The notes under the pieces were generated by a model. That model saw only the letters and a list, made by a program, of their open reading frames with translations, made no database searches and was not told where the DNA came from. Shown piece by piece: positions 31,801-43,800 of a stretch of DNA of 64,000 nt (position 1 is the stretch's first letter; each line of letters begins with the position of its first letter). The DNA is from Edolisoma coerulescens (taxonomy: Eukaryota > Chordata > Aves > Passeriformes > Campephagidae): assembly GCA_013397115.1 (NCBI GenBank), contig VWZW01005402.1:203092-267091 (forward strand). The letters run 5' to 3'. A program made the translations under genes and the position numbers.

Positions 31801-34800
31801 TTTGGGGGGGATGATGTCCTGCCCGATGCCCCCCTGGAAGTCGAAGTCCAGGATGTGGCAGTTGAGGCCGTTGAAGTTGGCGGGGCAGTTGCAGCGGTAG
31901 TAGGGCGAGGCGTCGCTGAAGAACTCGCAGGTGCCCCCGTTGTAGCAGGGGTTGGAGGTGCAGGGGCTGCTGGCCGGGTACTGGCACTCAGGGCCCGTGA
32001 AGGCCGGCGTGCACATGCACTTGGAGCTCTTGTGGATGGAGATGCAGGTGCCACCGTTCAGGCAGTGCAGGTTCCCACAGGTGCGGGAGTCGTTCTCGCA
32101 GGTGGCACCCACGAATCCCTGGGGAGGGCACAGCAAGGAGGGAGTCAGAACCACTGATGCTGTCCTACAAGCAGCATTAACTAACACGTGTGTGTTCTGG
32201 GAAACTTAAAACCCACCCTCTAAAACTGGTGATGGGCAAGTATAATCTTGAATTTAAAGCCTATTAGAGCATCCCCTCAAAGTGAAGGGAGCTCTTCTCC
32301 ATAGCTGCCTGCTCCACTTTGTGTGGAGCAAATAACTTTTAGCCTGTTCTACCTTCAGGCCTGAGCAATCTTCTCCTTAACTCTATTCCGGCATCCTTGC
32401 AAGCGTGGAGGGTGCACATTTACGGATGCATCCACAGCAAAGCATCCTCTCATCTGTGCCTATCCCTGCCTATCCCAGCTTGGGGGGCTAAACTGGCCTC
32501 TTGACCACCCCTTGTGCCCATGCAAAATTCCCTGCCCAGAGCTGGAGAGGAGCAGGCACCTACCGGGGGGCACTTGCAGATGAAGCCACGGCCGGTGTTG
32601 CTGGCAACAGCACAGGTGCCCCCATTCCTGCAGGGTTTGCCTTTGCAGCCATCCACCACGGTGTCACAGCGACGGCCTGCGAGGGAGAGGAGCGTGTGAG
32701 GAGCAGAGGAAGGCGTGCAGGGATGCCTGGAGGGGCTGGGGGCTGCAGGCTGGAGCCTGGGAGGATGTGGGATGCAGCGCTCACCTGCATAGCCAGGTCG
32801 GCACTCGCATTTGTAGTCGTTGACCCGCTGCACGCAGTTCTGGGTGCCGCGGGCGTCGCAGGGGTTGGACAGGCACTCGTTGACATCTCCCTCGCAGCGC
32901 TCCCCTACAAAGCCAGGGGGGCAGATGCAGCTGTAGCCACCTACCCGATCCTTGCACTTGCCATTGTTAAAGCACTTGGGCCCCAGGGTGACAGGATCAA
33001 AGAAAGGGCTGCAGTCATCCACATTGATCTCACAGTGCACCCCTAGAGAGATGGGGGAACAACCCACACAGCTCATCAAACAGTATCGGGGGGCCCGCTG
33101 CTCCCTTGTGTGAGCCTTCCCTGCCAAGGGGCTGAGCCTCACCACGTCAGTGGCAGCCTGAGCCACCTCTCGGGCAGGAGGGACATGGCACCACGTGGCC
33201 AAGGCCGCGTGGCCTTGATGGCTAAGCCCGTGAGCAAACACAAACCTCGCCCGCTGCGTTTGCTGCTGCCGGCCCGAGCAGCTAATGAGCAGAATCCAAG
33301 GATATCTGCACTCAGCCCACTAATGCCCCAGCCTGGGGAATTAATTTACCTTGAGTTCCTCTGGGGCAGGAGCATTTGTAGGTATTGATGAGATCGATGC
33401 AGGTTCCTCCATTCTGGCATGGGTGGGACAAGCACTCATTGATCTCCTCTGAGCAGTTAACTCCATGATAACCAGCCACACACTGCAAGGAGGAAAGAGG
33501 GGAACTATCAGAGAGGTTCTCTCCATTCCCACACGGCTGCAGGAGCACAGCCAGCACCCCAGTCTTGGCAAAGGGGCATCACGCCCAAGGGCAGCAGAAA
33601 GACAGTAACTGGGGCTTTTTTCCTGCCCCCCAGGCACCCACCTCGCAGGAGTAGCCTCCCAGGTAGTCTGTGCAGGTGGCTCCGTTCTGGCAGGGGTTGG
33701 GGGAGCACTCGTCCACCTGCTCCTCGCAGTAGCTGCCGGTGTAGCCGGCTTGGCAGCGGCAGAAATGAGTGTTGCCAGTGTCTACACAGAGCCCCGAGTT
33801 CCTGCAGAGGTGTGCTACATCGATACCTGTCAGGGAGAGCAGGGTGAGATGCAGGGACCTTGGTGACACCAACGCACCACAGGGCCATGTCCTGGCCGCC
33901 ACACATCCCACAGGGAATCACAGCCCTGGGAGTGCATTGCTAGAGCAATCCTTGAGTTCACTCTGTGCCAAAGGTCCCCACCAAGAGAACTGGCCACATC
34001 CCTGCTCAGTGCCCAGCACAGGGGACACCTGGGGCCCCCAGCCTGGCCCTGTACACATGGCAGGGCCTTACCTTGCTGCTTAGCAGCCACCTCGCAGGAC
34101 ACACTGGGGACATCACAGTAGAGCCCCGTCCAGCCGCTGTTGCACTCGCAGTGGTACAGGTTGCTGGTCTGCCAGCACTTGCCTCCGTTTTTGCAGGGAG
34201 AGGAATCACACCAACGCACCAGGTTCTGGGGGAGCAGAGCAAGACGTGAGGGAGAGGACCCAGCAGGGCTTCTGAAGGAGTGGAGACCGCAGTGACTCCC
34301 AGATCCCCACAGCAGCACCCACCCAAGCCTCCCGTACCTGGCAGTTGAGCCCGGTGTATCCCTGGGGACACGTGCACTTGTACGTCCCGTAGCTGTCCTG
34401 ACACGTGCCCCCGTTCAGGCACGGCTTGGAGTCACACTCGTTGATGTTGTGCTCGCAGTAGCTGCCCGTGAAGCCGGGCAGGCAGACGCAGGTGAAGGTG
34501 TTGATGCCATCCACGCAGGTGCCGCCGTTGAAGCAGGAGCTGGGGACAGAGACATCGCACCCCGGTGAGTCACCGCTGGCCGTGCTCCACGCCAAAGGCC
34601 CCCCACACCAACCCAGGGCTGTGGGGCAGCACAGGGACCTCAGCCCCTTGTCCCAGCTGGCAGGACCCTACCTCTCCGTGCAGTCAGGGGTGTTGTTCTC
34701 GCAGTGGATGCCGCTGAAGCCGGAGGGGCAGGTGCAGGTGTAGCTGTTGACGCAGTCGGTGCAGTTGGCCCCGTTCTTGCAGGGGTTGCTGGCGCACTCG

Positions 34801-37800
34801 TTGATGTCCTCTTCGCACTTGGGCCCACGGAAACCAGCCAGGCACTCGCAGAAGAACGTGCCAATGCCATCGGAGCAGGAGCCACCGTTGTGGCACGGAT
34901 CTGGACAGGAGGGAGGTGCAGGTGAAGATGTGATGGGTCCAGCTGTGGTGCAGCAGCTCGGGCTGGGAGCTGCCCCACAGCACTGTCCCCATACACGTTC
35001 CCTGGCCATGCAGAGGAATGGGACTGAGCCCATGGACCGGGCAGAGGCCAGACCAATCCCACCAGGAGACTGGGCACAAGGAGAACCCATGGCACACATT
35101 ATCCCCCAGCCTCCTTCTGCTCCCCTCTGGCCTAGGACTGACCCAGCTCAACAGGGACACGCATGAGGTGGCCCAAAAGCCAAGCAGATCTCGCAGCACC
35201 GCCCAGGCCACAGTGGCAACAGGGGCTGGACCATGCATGGGGAGGAGAATCCCAGCCCCAGGAAGGGCCATGAGGCTCAGGGCTGGGCTGGGTGCAGTCT
35301 GGGGCGGCCCCTGCTCTTACTGGGCTTGCAGTCGTCGATGTCGGTGTCGCAGTTGCGGCCGGAGAAGCCGGTCCGGCAGGCGCAGCGGTAGCTCCCGTTG
35401 GTGTTCTGGCACGTGGCCCCGTTCCGGCAGGGGCTCTTCACACACTCATTGATGTCAATCTCACAGGTCTGACCTGGGGACAGAGCAGGACAGGGGTTGC
35501 GTGGGCTGGGGGTGCTGGTGAAAGCCCCGGGGGTGACGATGACATCTTGGGCACCGCTCGCACCAGGACAGGAACCAAGGGGTGCAGGCAATGGTCACAT
35601 CCTGTCCACCCAGCTGAGCCACGGGGCAGGTCAGGACCCTCTCACAGGCCTGGCTCCCTCCCCCTGCCTTTCCCTCCCTGAGGAGAGCGGGGGGTTCTAA
35701 CCCCCAAAAGGGCCATGCCCATACCTTGCCAGCCAGGGGGGCAACTGCAGGAGAAGCTCTTGTAGTCCTCTGACTCCTGGCACTCGCCGCCGTTCTTGCA
35801 GGGGCTGCCAGCACAGGGGGCCAGCACGTCCTCACAGGTGGCTCCTGCATAGGCACAAGCACCCGCTGACACCCTCCAAAATAACAGGTGGCCCAAGACC
35901 CCACTATCCCTGTCCTCTGCCCTGGGCTGCTGCCAGTCTGGGGAAGGCTCTGGACTTCTCCACCACCCCAGGGCGGCCCAGCTGGGGCTGTCTCCTCCAT
36001 TCCTGGTCACCCATGACCCTCACAAACTTTTAAGCCCCGGCTATCTGGGCTGCATTAAAGCATTGCACACTTCCTTTGGCTGGGAAATGCTGCTCGGGGT
36101 GTCTTTTCCCCCTTGCGCTCCCTCCCCCCTTCCCTCTCCGCTGCTTTTCCTGTTTACGTCCAGCCAAGGGACACGTTCCCTCCGAACTCTTATCTTCCCT
36201 GTCAGCCAATATCTCCCGAACTGGCCTTTGCTATTTTCCAGAGCCTTCCCCTCCCTGCCTGCCCAGTCCCCGTCCCCCCCAGGGGTTTCTATGGCCACTG
36301 GCGAGGGCAGGAAACAGCTCACGGCTTCCTGCAATTGTGCCGGGCTGCGCGAGCGGAAGCGCCGGGCCGGCAAACAGGAATCAGCTCAGCAGAATCCCCC
36401 GGCCCCGGATCGCCTCTTCCAGCACGGGCAGCACGGCTGGGGAACGGTGGGGTGTGAGCGGGGCGGCCCCCGGGTGCTGCTGCCCCCGAGCCACCGCCCT
36501 GGTGCCCTCCAGGAGGAGGAGGAGGAGGAAGAGGAGGAAGGGAGGAAGCTGCGGCTCGCAGCTTCCCAAAGCTCCTGCAAATTTCCTCCAGCTGCGCCGG
36601 AGAGAGGTGGAGCCGTGGCTGTGGGCAGCCCCTCGGCAGGGCAGTGTGAGGGAAGCCTCCGTGCTTAGTGCCAGCTCACTGCGTGTGCTGGGGGACCGGT
36701 TTGGTGTCACACGTGCAGAAGAAACCCCCCCAGAGCCGTGGTGGGGCACAGGGTGCTCCCCTCACCTGTGTAGGGCAGGAGGCAGTTGCAGGTGTAGCCA
36801 GCGACGTCGTCGATGCACGTGCCCTGGTTCAGGCAGGGGTTGGAAGCACATTCGTTGATATTGGTCTGGCAGTTGGGGCCTGTGTTAAGAGAAATGGATA
36901 AAAGAGGCTGTGATGGAGGTGTGCTGGTGGCAGGGGGCTGAGGGTACAGTGGGGACACGGTGGCAATGACAACAGCACACCCACTGCCCTGGGAGAACCT
37001 CCTGTGCTCAGCTCCAGCCCTGAGCTCTGCTGAAGGTCTCCAGGCTGGCTGCACTGCCACAGCTCCCAGCCACACCTGGGGCTCCACTGTCCCCAAAATG
37101 AAGCCCCCAACCCACCCAGAATCATGGGAACACCCACCCACAGCTCCCACCCAGGCTTTGGTATGAGGGGAACATGGCAGCATCTCTGCCTGCACCCTTA
37201 GAGTCATGGAATCACAGACTTGGTGATGCTGGAAAAGCCCTCTAAGATCATCAAGCCCAACCATTAACGGAGCATCACCATTTTCATCGCCAAACCACGT
37301 CCCCAGGTGCCACATCCACACTCCTCTGGAACACTTCCAGTCATGGTGACTCCACCACTTCCCTGGGCAGCTTGTTCCAGTGCCTGACCACCACCTCCAG
37401 GAAGAAATTTTTCAGAATACCCAAATCTAACCCCCCACTTACCACTGAAGCCCTCCCTGCAGGTGCAGATGTAACCACTGGTCATGTCCTTGCAGGTGCC
37501 ACCGTTCATGCAAGGATTGGATTCACACTCGTTGTTGTTAATGTCGCAGTTTGTCCCACTCCAGCCAGGGTCGCAGTCACACTTGTAGCTTTGGGGAAAA
37601 AATTGGGGCATAAAGATCTGGTCTGACCTGGCCCTCTAGGCTACACCAGCCATCATTTATCCACCAAATCCTGTCCCTTCAGGGAAATATCCCCTGGCAC
37701 CGGCCCGGAGCATGGACAAGCACCAACTCAGGTGACAGATACTCGCCCTCCTCTAACCCAGACTTTGTTGGGGACCCTGCAGCCCCCCAGCAGCCCCTGC

Positions 37801-40800
37801 ACCCTCCAGCCTACCCATTCAGTCCATCGTGGCATTTCCCATGGATGCAGGGGTTGCTGTTGCACTCGTTCACTTCGGACAGGCACTTGGGGTCGTGGAA
37901 TCCCTCGGGGCAGAGGCAGGTGAAACCGTTGATGCCGTCCTTGCACGTGCCCCCGTTGTGGCAGGGGTTGCTGGCACACTCGTCGATGTTGATGTTGCAC
38001 ATGCGCCCTGGGAAAGGGGGACCAAGGAACAGTTACCCCATAAGGATGGACGGCATGGCGTGGGGAGTGCACCCACCAGGCAATTCCCCCTCCTGCCCCC
38101 CAGGGAATGCCTGCTGGAGGCTCGGATCTCGGGGCACACGTGTGCTGGCTGCAGAGGAGCGGGCTGCCCCGCAGGCAGGGTGACTTCACACCCTGCATCG
38201 CCCGCCTGCCTTCATTAAACGTGGCTGGGAAGAGGCCGTGCCTGGGGCTGCTTTGGTCCAGGAGGGAATACCAAGGGGAGGAGGTTTCAGCCTGTAACCC
38301 TACCTGCCACGGCTGACAAAGCCAGGCTTTATTTCGGCTCCTGGCGGGCCCGAGGACAAGGGGCCGTGCGAGTGGTGGGGGCTGCTCCCATCAAAGCCCT
38401 CCACCATTTCCAGCAGCCATCAAACAAACCAGTCGGACAAGGCAGCAACCTGATACCCATGGGAGTGGGCTCAGCAGGAGTCGGATTCGCAGCACCAGAC
38501 ACCCCTTTGATTTCGGACCGAGCCAGGGTCACCCTCCTGAACAAGCAGGAGCGCTGGAGGGTGTAAAACCTCCTACAAGCAGAATGGCAGCATCCCCCCT
38601 CCTTAGTGCACCCTCGGCCTGGTTTTGTGAGGCACCAGCAGCTGCAGGTCCCCAGGGCGTGAGGCCCTGCTCTCACCTGTGTACCCCGGCTCACAGGTGC
38701 ACTCGTAGCCATTGATCTTGTCGATGCACTTGCCGTAGTCACAGGGGTTGCTGGCACAGTCATCCAGGTTGATCTCACAGTTGGGTCCTGTGGAGGAGAG
38801 GGGCGTTGTTAGGGGGTCCCCAAGAGGAGAGGGGTGTCATTAGGGTGTCCGCAGCCCCATCAAAGCAGTAAAATGAAGCCCGCTGGCACTGACTGCCACT
38901 GCCACCCCACAACAAAGCGCCTCTGCCATGGGCAGCTCCTGGCTGGGGCGTGGTTCCTGCCAGAGCCGGGCACCAAACCGGGAGAACTCGCCCTCACCCA
39001 GGATGCCCCAGCACCAGGGCGGCTGCTGGCAGCGGCCCAGGGCCAACCTGCCCCGGGACGAGGATGGGAGCAGGATGCTGCGAGCCCCGAGGGTTCCCTC
39101 CTGCTCACCCGCGGTCCCTTTGAGGCAGATGCAGTTGTAGGCGTTGTTCCTGTCCTGGCAGGTCCCCCCGTTTTTGCAGGGCTGGCTCTGACACTCGTTG
39201 ATGTTGATGTCGCAGCGGTGGCCCGTGTAGCCGGGCTGGCAGAGGCAGGTGAAGGAGGCGATGCTGTCCTTGCAGGTCCCATAGTGGCACGGGTCAGGGT
39301 CACACTCATCGATGTCGATCTCGCAGTGGGCGCCCGTGAAACCTGCCACCAGCAGGAGGGACACGGGGTGAGGATGGGGGACGCTCCTTCCCACCCTGGC
39401 CAGGTGTGAGGCACCGCACCGGGGTGGCTTTACCTGCCCCACCGTGAGCCCTGGGACCCCCAGGAGCGGGGTGCAGGCAGGGAGCACCCCGATGTGCTGG
39501 CAGAGGGGCTGGTCAGACCCCAGCCCGGGGGCTTTGTCCCGGGGTGCACAATGACCTGCATTAAAGCCGCCTCGGCTCCGGAGCGGGGCCCCGCGCTCGC
39601 CCGCGGCTCGTCCCGGAGCGCACGGGGGGGCCGGCCGCAAGCACCCCCGAATAATAACCCCCCCGGCAGCTCCTATTCTCCTGGCCGGCTCCCTCCCCGC
39701 CGGGTTTGGGGGTGGAGAGGCGAGGACAAAGTACAGCTTTGACTAGACCCCGCCAAGCCCACATAGCAGCTTTTCATCGGGGCTTGGCATTAGCAAGACA
39801 CTAATTAGAGGCCATTCAGCTGGAAGATTTCTGGCGGGAGCTGCTCCACAAAAGAGCCACTGTTTGCCACCAGGGCTCAAGTCATCATTTTGTGCAACTG
39901 CTCCTTGGGTTTCGGCCGGCGAGCCCCCGCAGCCCTGCACCTTGCGTCCCCATAGAGGCAGCTTTATTCCTTCCTTCCTGCCTTCCCCCTCGCTGCCGCC
40001 CCGGCGGGCAGGAGCACGGTGGGACGGCTGCTGCGGGGCCACACCTAAGGAGTGCCAGGCTCCACACACCTGGCTCCGGGGCCAGCAGGCTGCAGAGCCC
40101 GACTTGTTCTGCCAACACCCGGGAAAGGGACATTCTGCTCCGTGGGAATCGCATCAGCAGGGACCGACCCCACTGATGGCCAGTTTGGGGACACCTGCCC
40201 CAGCAGGTGCTTGCAGAGGTGGGCACTAAATGATTTGTCAGTGTGGTTTTATGGCACAAAACCCACAGCCCCCCAGGAGGCAGGACCCCCTCACCTTCGG
40301 TGCACTCGCAGCTGTAGGTGTTGGGGCCATCCACGCACTTGGCACCATTCTTGCAGGGGGTGCTGGCACACTCGTCGATGTCAAACTGGCACAGATGCCC
40401 GTTGAAGCCTGGAATGGAGGGAGAAGTCACGTCCCCGCTCACGGCCGGACCCGCCGGGCTCCCCTCCCTGCGCCGGGCAGCTCCCGCCGGGCCCCCGCAT
40501 CCCGGCTGGGGCGCCGGGTTTCCATGGGGACGGCTGCTGGGGGCCCTGAATGCGGGGCTGCGACCCACCATTGAGAGCATCTTATTTACATCTCTAGAGG
40601 AGCAAAGTCTCTGAACTTCAAAACCTCCTTTCACAGATTAACCGTCTCCCCATTCTCTGCTCCACCCCGTGACTTTGACACCGCATTCAAAGCCGCTGGT
40701 GCGGCCCCCCCCAGCCCCCAGCCCTCCTTCCCAAAGAGGGGCCTTTTCAAGTGCAAAGCCGTGGGGTTTAATCCTCCTTCCCCTCTCCCATGGGCCGGAG

Positions 40801-43800
40801 CTGGAGCAGCATCGCCTGCACGGGGCTCAGCCCCTCATCGCAGCTGGAGAAGCCCCCTCCGAAGCACCAAGAGGTGCTCACGACACTCTGCCCATTTCGG
40901 AGGGCTATGAAATTTAAGGAGCCCATTCTTGGCTCGAGCCAGGATGCATCCTGGCTTTGTTCCCACCACAGCGGCAGTGGGACGGCTGCTGGCGGTGCGA
41001 GGGATGCTGGCGGTGGGAGGGATGCCACGTACCAGTGGGGCACTCGCAGTGGAACTCGTTGATCTTGTCGAGGCAGTTGCCGTTGTGCAGGCAGGGGCTG
41101 CTGGCGCACTCGTCCGTGTTGATCTCGCAGTAAACCCCCTCGTACCCTGCCGAGAGACCCGGCACCGTCAGCGCCACGGCACAGGGCTGGCACGACCACA
41201 CGGCAGGTGCGTTACACCTGGGCACACCTCTGGTCCCCCCGTCTTTAAAAGGCAGCTCAGACCTGTTCTACACCTAGCAGGATCTGATGCACAAGCTGCT
41301 CCATGGTTGGATCCATTTTGGATCAACAGGCTTTGGCTCGATCCAAGCCAGCAAGGTTGGCAAGAGGAGGAGTCCAGGGCAGGGCTGATGGTGCCCAACT
41401 CCCACTTCTTGTCCCCCCACCACACAACCTTTACTGAGCTCTTTCTTTTCGGTGCTGTCCCCAGGCACACAGGAGCTGTTCATCCAACTCAGAACTCAGC
41501 TGAAGCTCAGGGGCACCCAAAGCCCTCCCATCACCCACCCCCAGCACCGAGGCTGGGTCCACAGGGCTGCCCACGCACCGGGCATGCAGATGCACTGGAA
41601 CTCCCCGATCTGGTCCAGGCAGGTGGCATCATTCTGGCAGGGGTTGGAGAGGCACTCATTGACATCGATCTCGCAGCGAGGGCCCGAGTAGCCCTGCAGA
41701 CACTGGCACTGGAAGGACCCTTGGGTGTTGATGCACTTCCCTGCGTGCTCACAGGGGTTGGCTCCTGTAAAACACAAGCACAGCTCTCAGGACTCGCTCC
41801 TGGCTGTGCCAGAGCCTTCCCCAGCCGTGCTGCTGTCACCCCTGTGAGCTCACCCAGCGAGCACTCGTCCACGTCCTGGTTGCAGGCTGGCCCCATGTAC
41901 CCTGAAGGACACGTGCAGATGGCTTTGCCATTGACGGGGTTGGTGTCGCAGTTGGAGCCCTCGTTGCAGGGGTTGCTGATGCAGGCGTCGTCCAGGTGGC
42001 ACAGCAAGCCTGGGCAGCAAAAGGCAGGGGCACGTCAAGGATGATGGGCACACGAGTCACCGCGGGCCAAGACTGCGGCAAGGAGCCAGGGGACACGCAG
42101 GGCAGGGGACAAGGTGGGACAGGGCCTGACCTGTGCGGCCGTGGGGGCACTCGCAGTAGAAGGAGGCCACCCGGTCGTGGCAGGTGGCCCCGTGGAAGCA
42201 GGCGGCCATGGCGCAGTCGTCGATGTTCTCGCTGCAGTCCTCGCCCGTCCAGCCGTTGACACAGACACAGTTGTAGCCGCCGTGGTTGTTGTGGCAGGTG
42301 CCACCGTTCTGGCAGGCGTTGGGCATCAGCTGGCACTCGTCCACGTCCTCGGTGCAGTACTGACCTGCCAGGGGACAGGGCATGAAGCTGGCACTGACCC
42401 ACTCCCGATGTGAAGCGGGACAGCTCTGCCCACGCCGTGCCCAACATCCCCCCGGGCAGGAGCCGTGCTGGCAGCCCAGCCCTGTGCCACCCTCCTTCCC
42501 GGCGTTACCTGTCCACTCAGGCGGGCACTGGCAGTTGTAGGTGTTGACGCCGTCCACGCAGGTGCCCCCATTCTTGCAGTTGTTGCCCGGACAGTCATTG
42601 ATGTTCTCCTCACAGTTCTGACCCGTGAACCCTGCGCAGAGGGGACATCTGCCGTGATGCCAACTCACCCACTGGCTGTGCCACCACCCTGCCCCTCGCC
42701 ACCCCCCGCCACCAGCAGTTTAGTCGTTATCAGGTGCTGAGTGTGTGCCAGCCTGGCTTTGAAACAGCTGCCTGGTTTCATCCTCATCCCTATTCCGCCT
42801 CTGCTGGAGCCTGGCAGGCAGCAGCTTCCCCTGCACAGGGCAGGGTGTCCCTGGTGCCAGAGCCTCCAGCTCTGGAGACACTTGCCCCGAGCAGTGGAGG
42901 ATCTGACTCCACACAAGCCAGAACGAAGCAGGGCTGCTCCCACGAAGGCTTGTGGCACCCAGTGCTGAATCACCGGCGCTTCATTTCACTTGGAAAGAGC
43001 CTCAGCAGCAGCGTTTGCCCCTGAGGGGGATCCAGGTCCCTGCCAGGGCGAGCCACCGTCCCACACGGCGCTGGGCTCATCCCAGCCCACCTCCTGCTTG
43101 GGTTTGTTATCACCTCCAGCTGATAGTGTGGAAACCCTGCTGCCCCCAGCCTCTCCAGCAAGAAGAAAGCAGCCAGGCCCTTCTCAGGACATCTGCCAAG
43201 CCACCTCTGGCTGACATTTGTGTTAAAAGCTGCATTTACTGTACAACCCCCAAAGCTCCTGACCCAGCTGCCTGGGGTTTGGGATGGCAATGCCAGCCCA
43301 CAGTGCCAGGGTCCATCTGCAGCTCCCTCAAACTCCCCAGGGCACTCTGCAGGTCCAGATCAGGCCGTTCCCCACCCAAGCAGCAAAAAAAGTCACCTCC
43401 ACGGGTAAGGACCAGGTGCCCAGACTCTGTGGCACCCCAGACCCTGGCCCAGCTAGGGACTTTCTCCTCGCTCTCTCCATGCTCTCCTCTCCCCAGCCCC
43501 ATCACATGGGGAGCAGCCACAGCTTTTTATGATTGCTGGTAGGAGTCCAGAGCAGATAACATTGATTTGCACCTCGTTTTTTAGCAGCTGGGCTGAGCCT
43601 GAGCAGCAAGAACTCGCAATGTCCTAGATACCAGGATTAACTCATTTTGAACCATCCAAATGAGTAATTAGTACAGCAATTACTTTAAACTCAGGGTTAC
43701 ATTCTGCAGCGATGGCACGATAAAACAGCCAAGATTAGTTTAACTTGAAGAAACCCGGGAGGGCCAGGCCTCTCCGGGAATGAAAAGGGGACATTGTTCC

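Noticed and set aside
31267..32157. 296-codon plus-strand ORF opposite NOTCH1 exon 25
   Set aside because: Antisense shadow of the LNR exon; the repeated Val/Ala/Gly composition mirrors the EGF codons on the other strand.
40929..42044. 371-codon plus-strand ORF over NOTCH1 exons 7-9
   Set aside because: It crosses three well-supported minus-strand exons and their introns and has no domain of its own.
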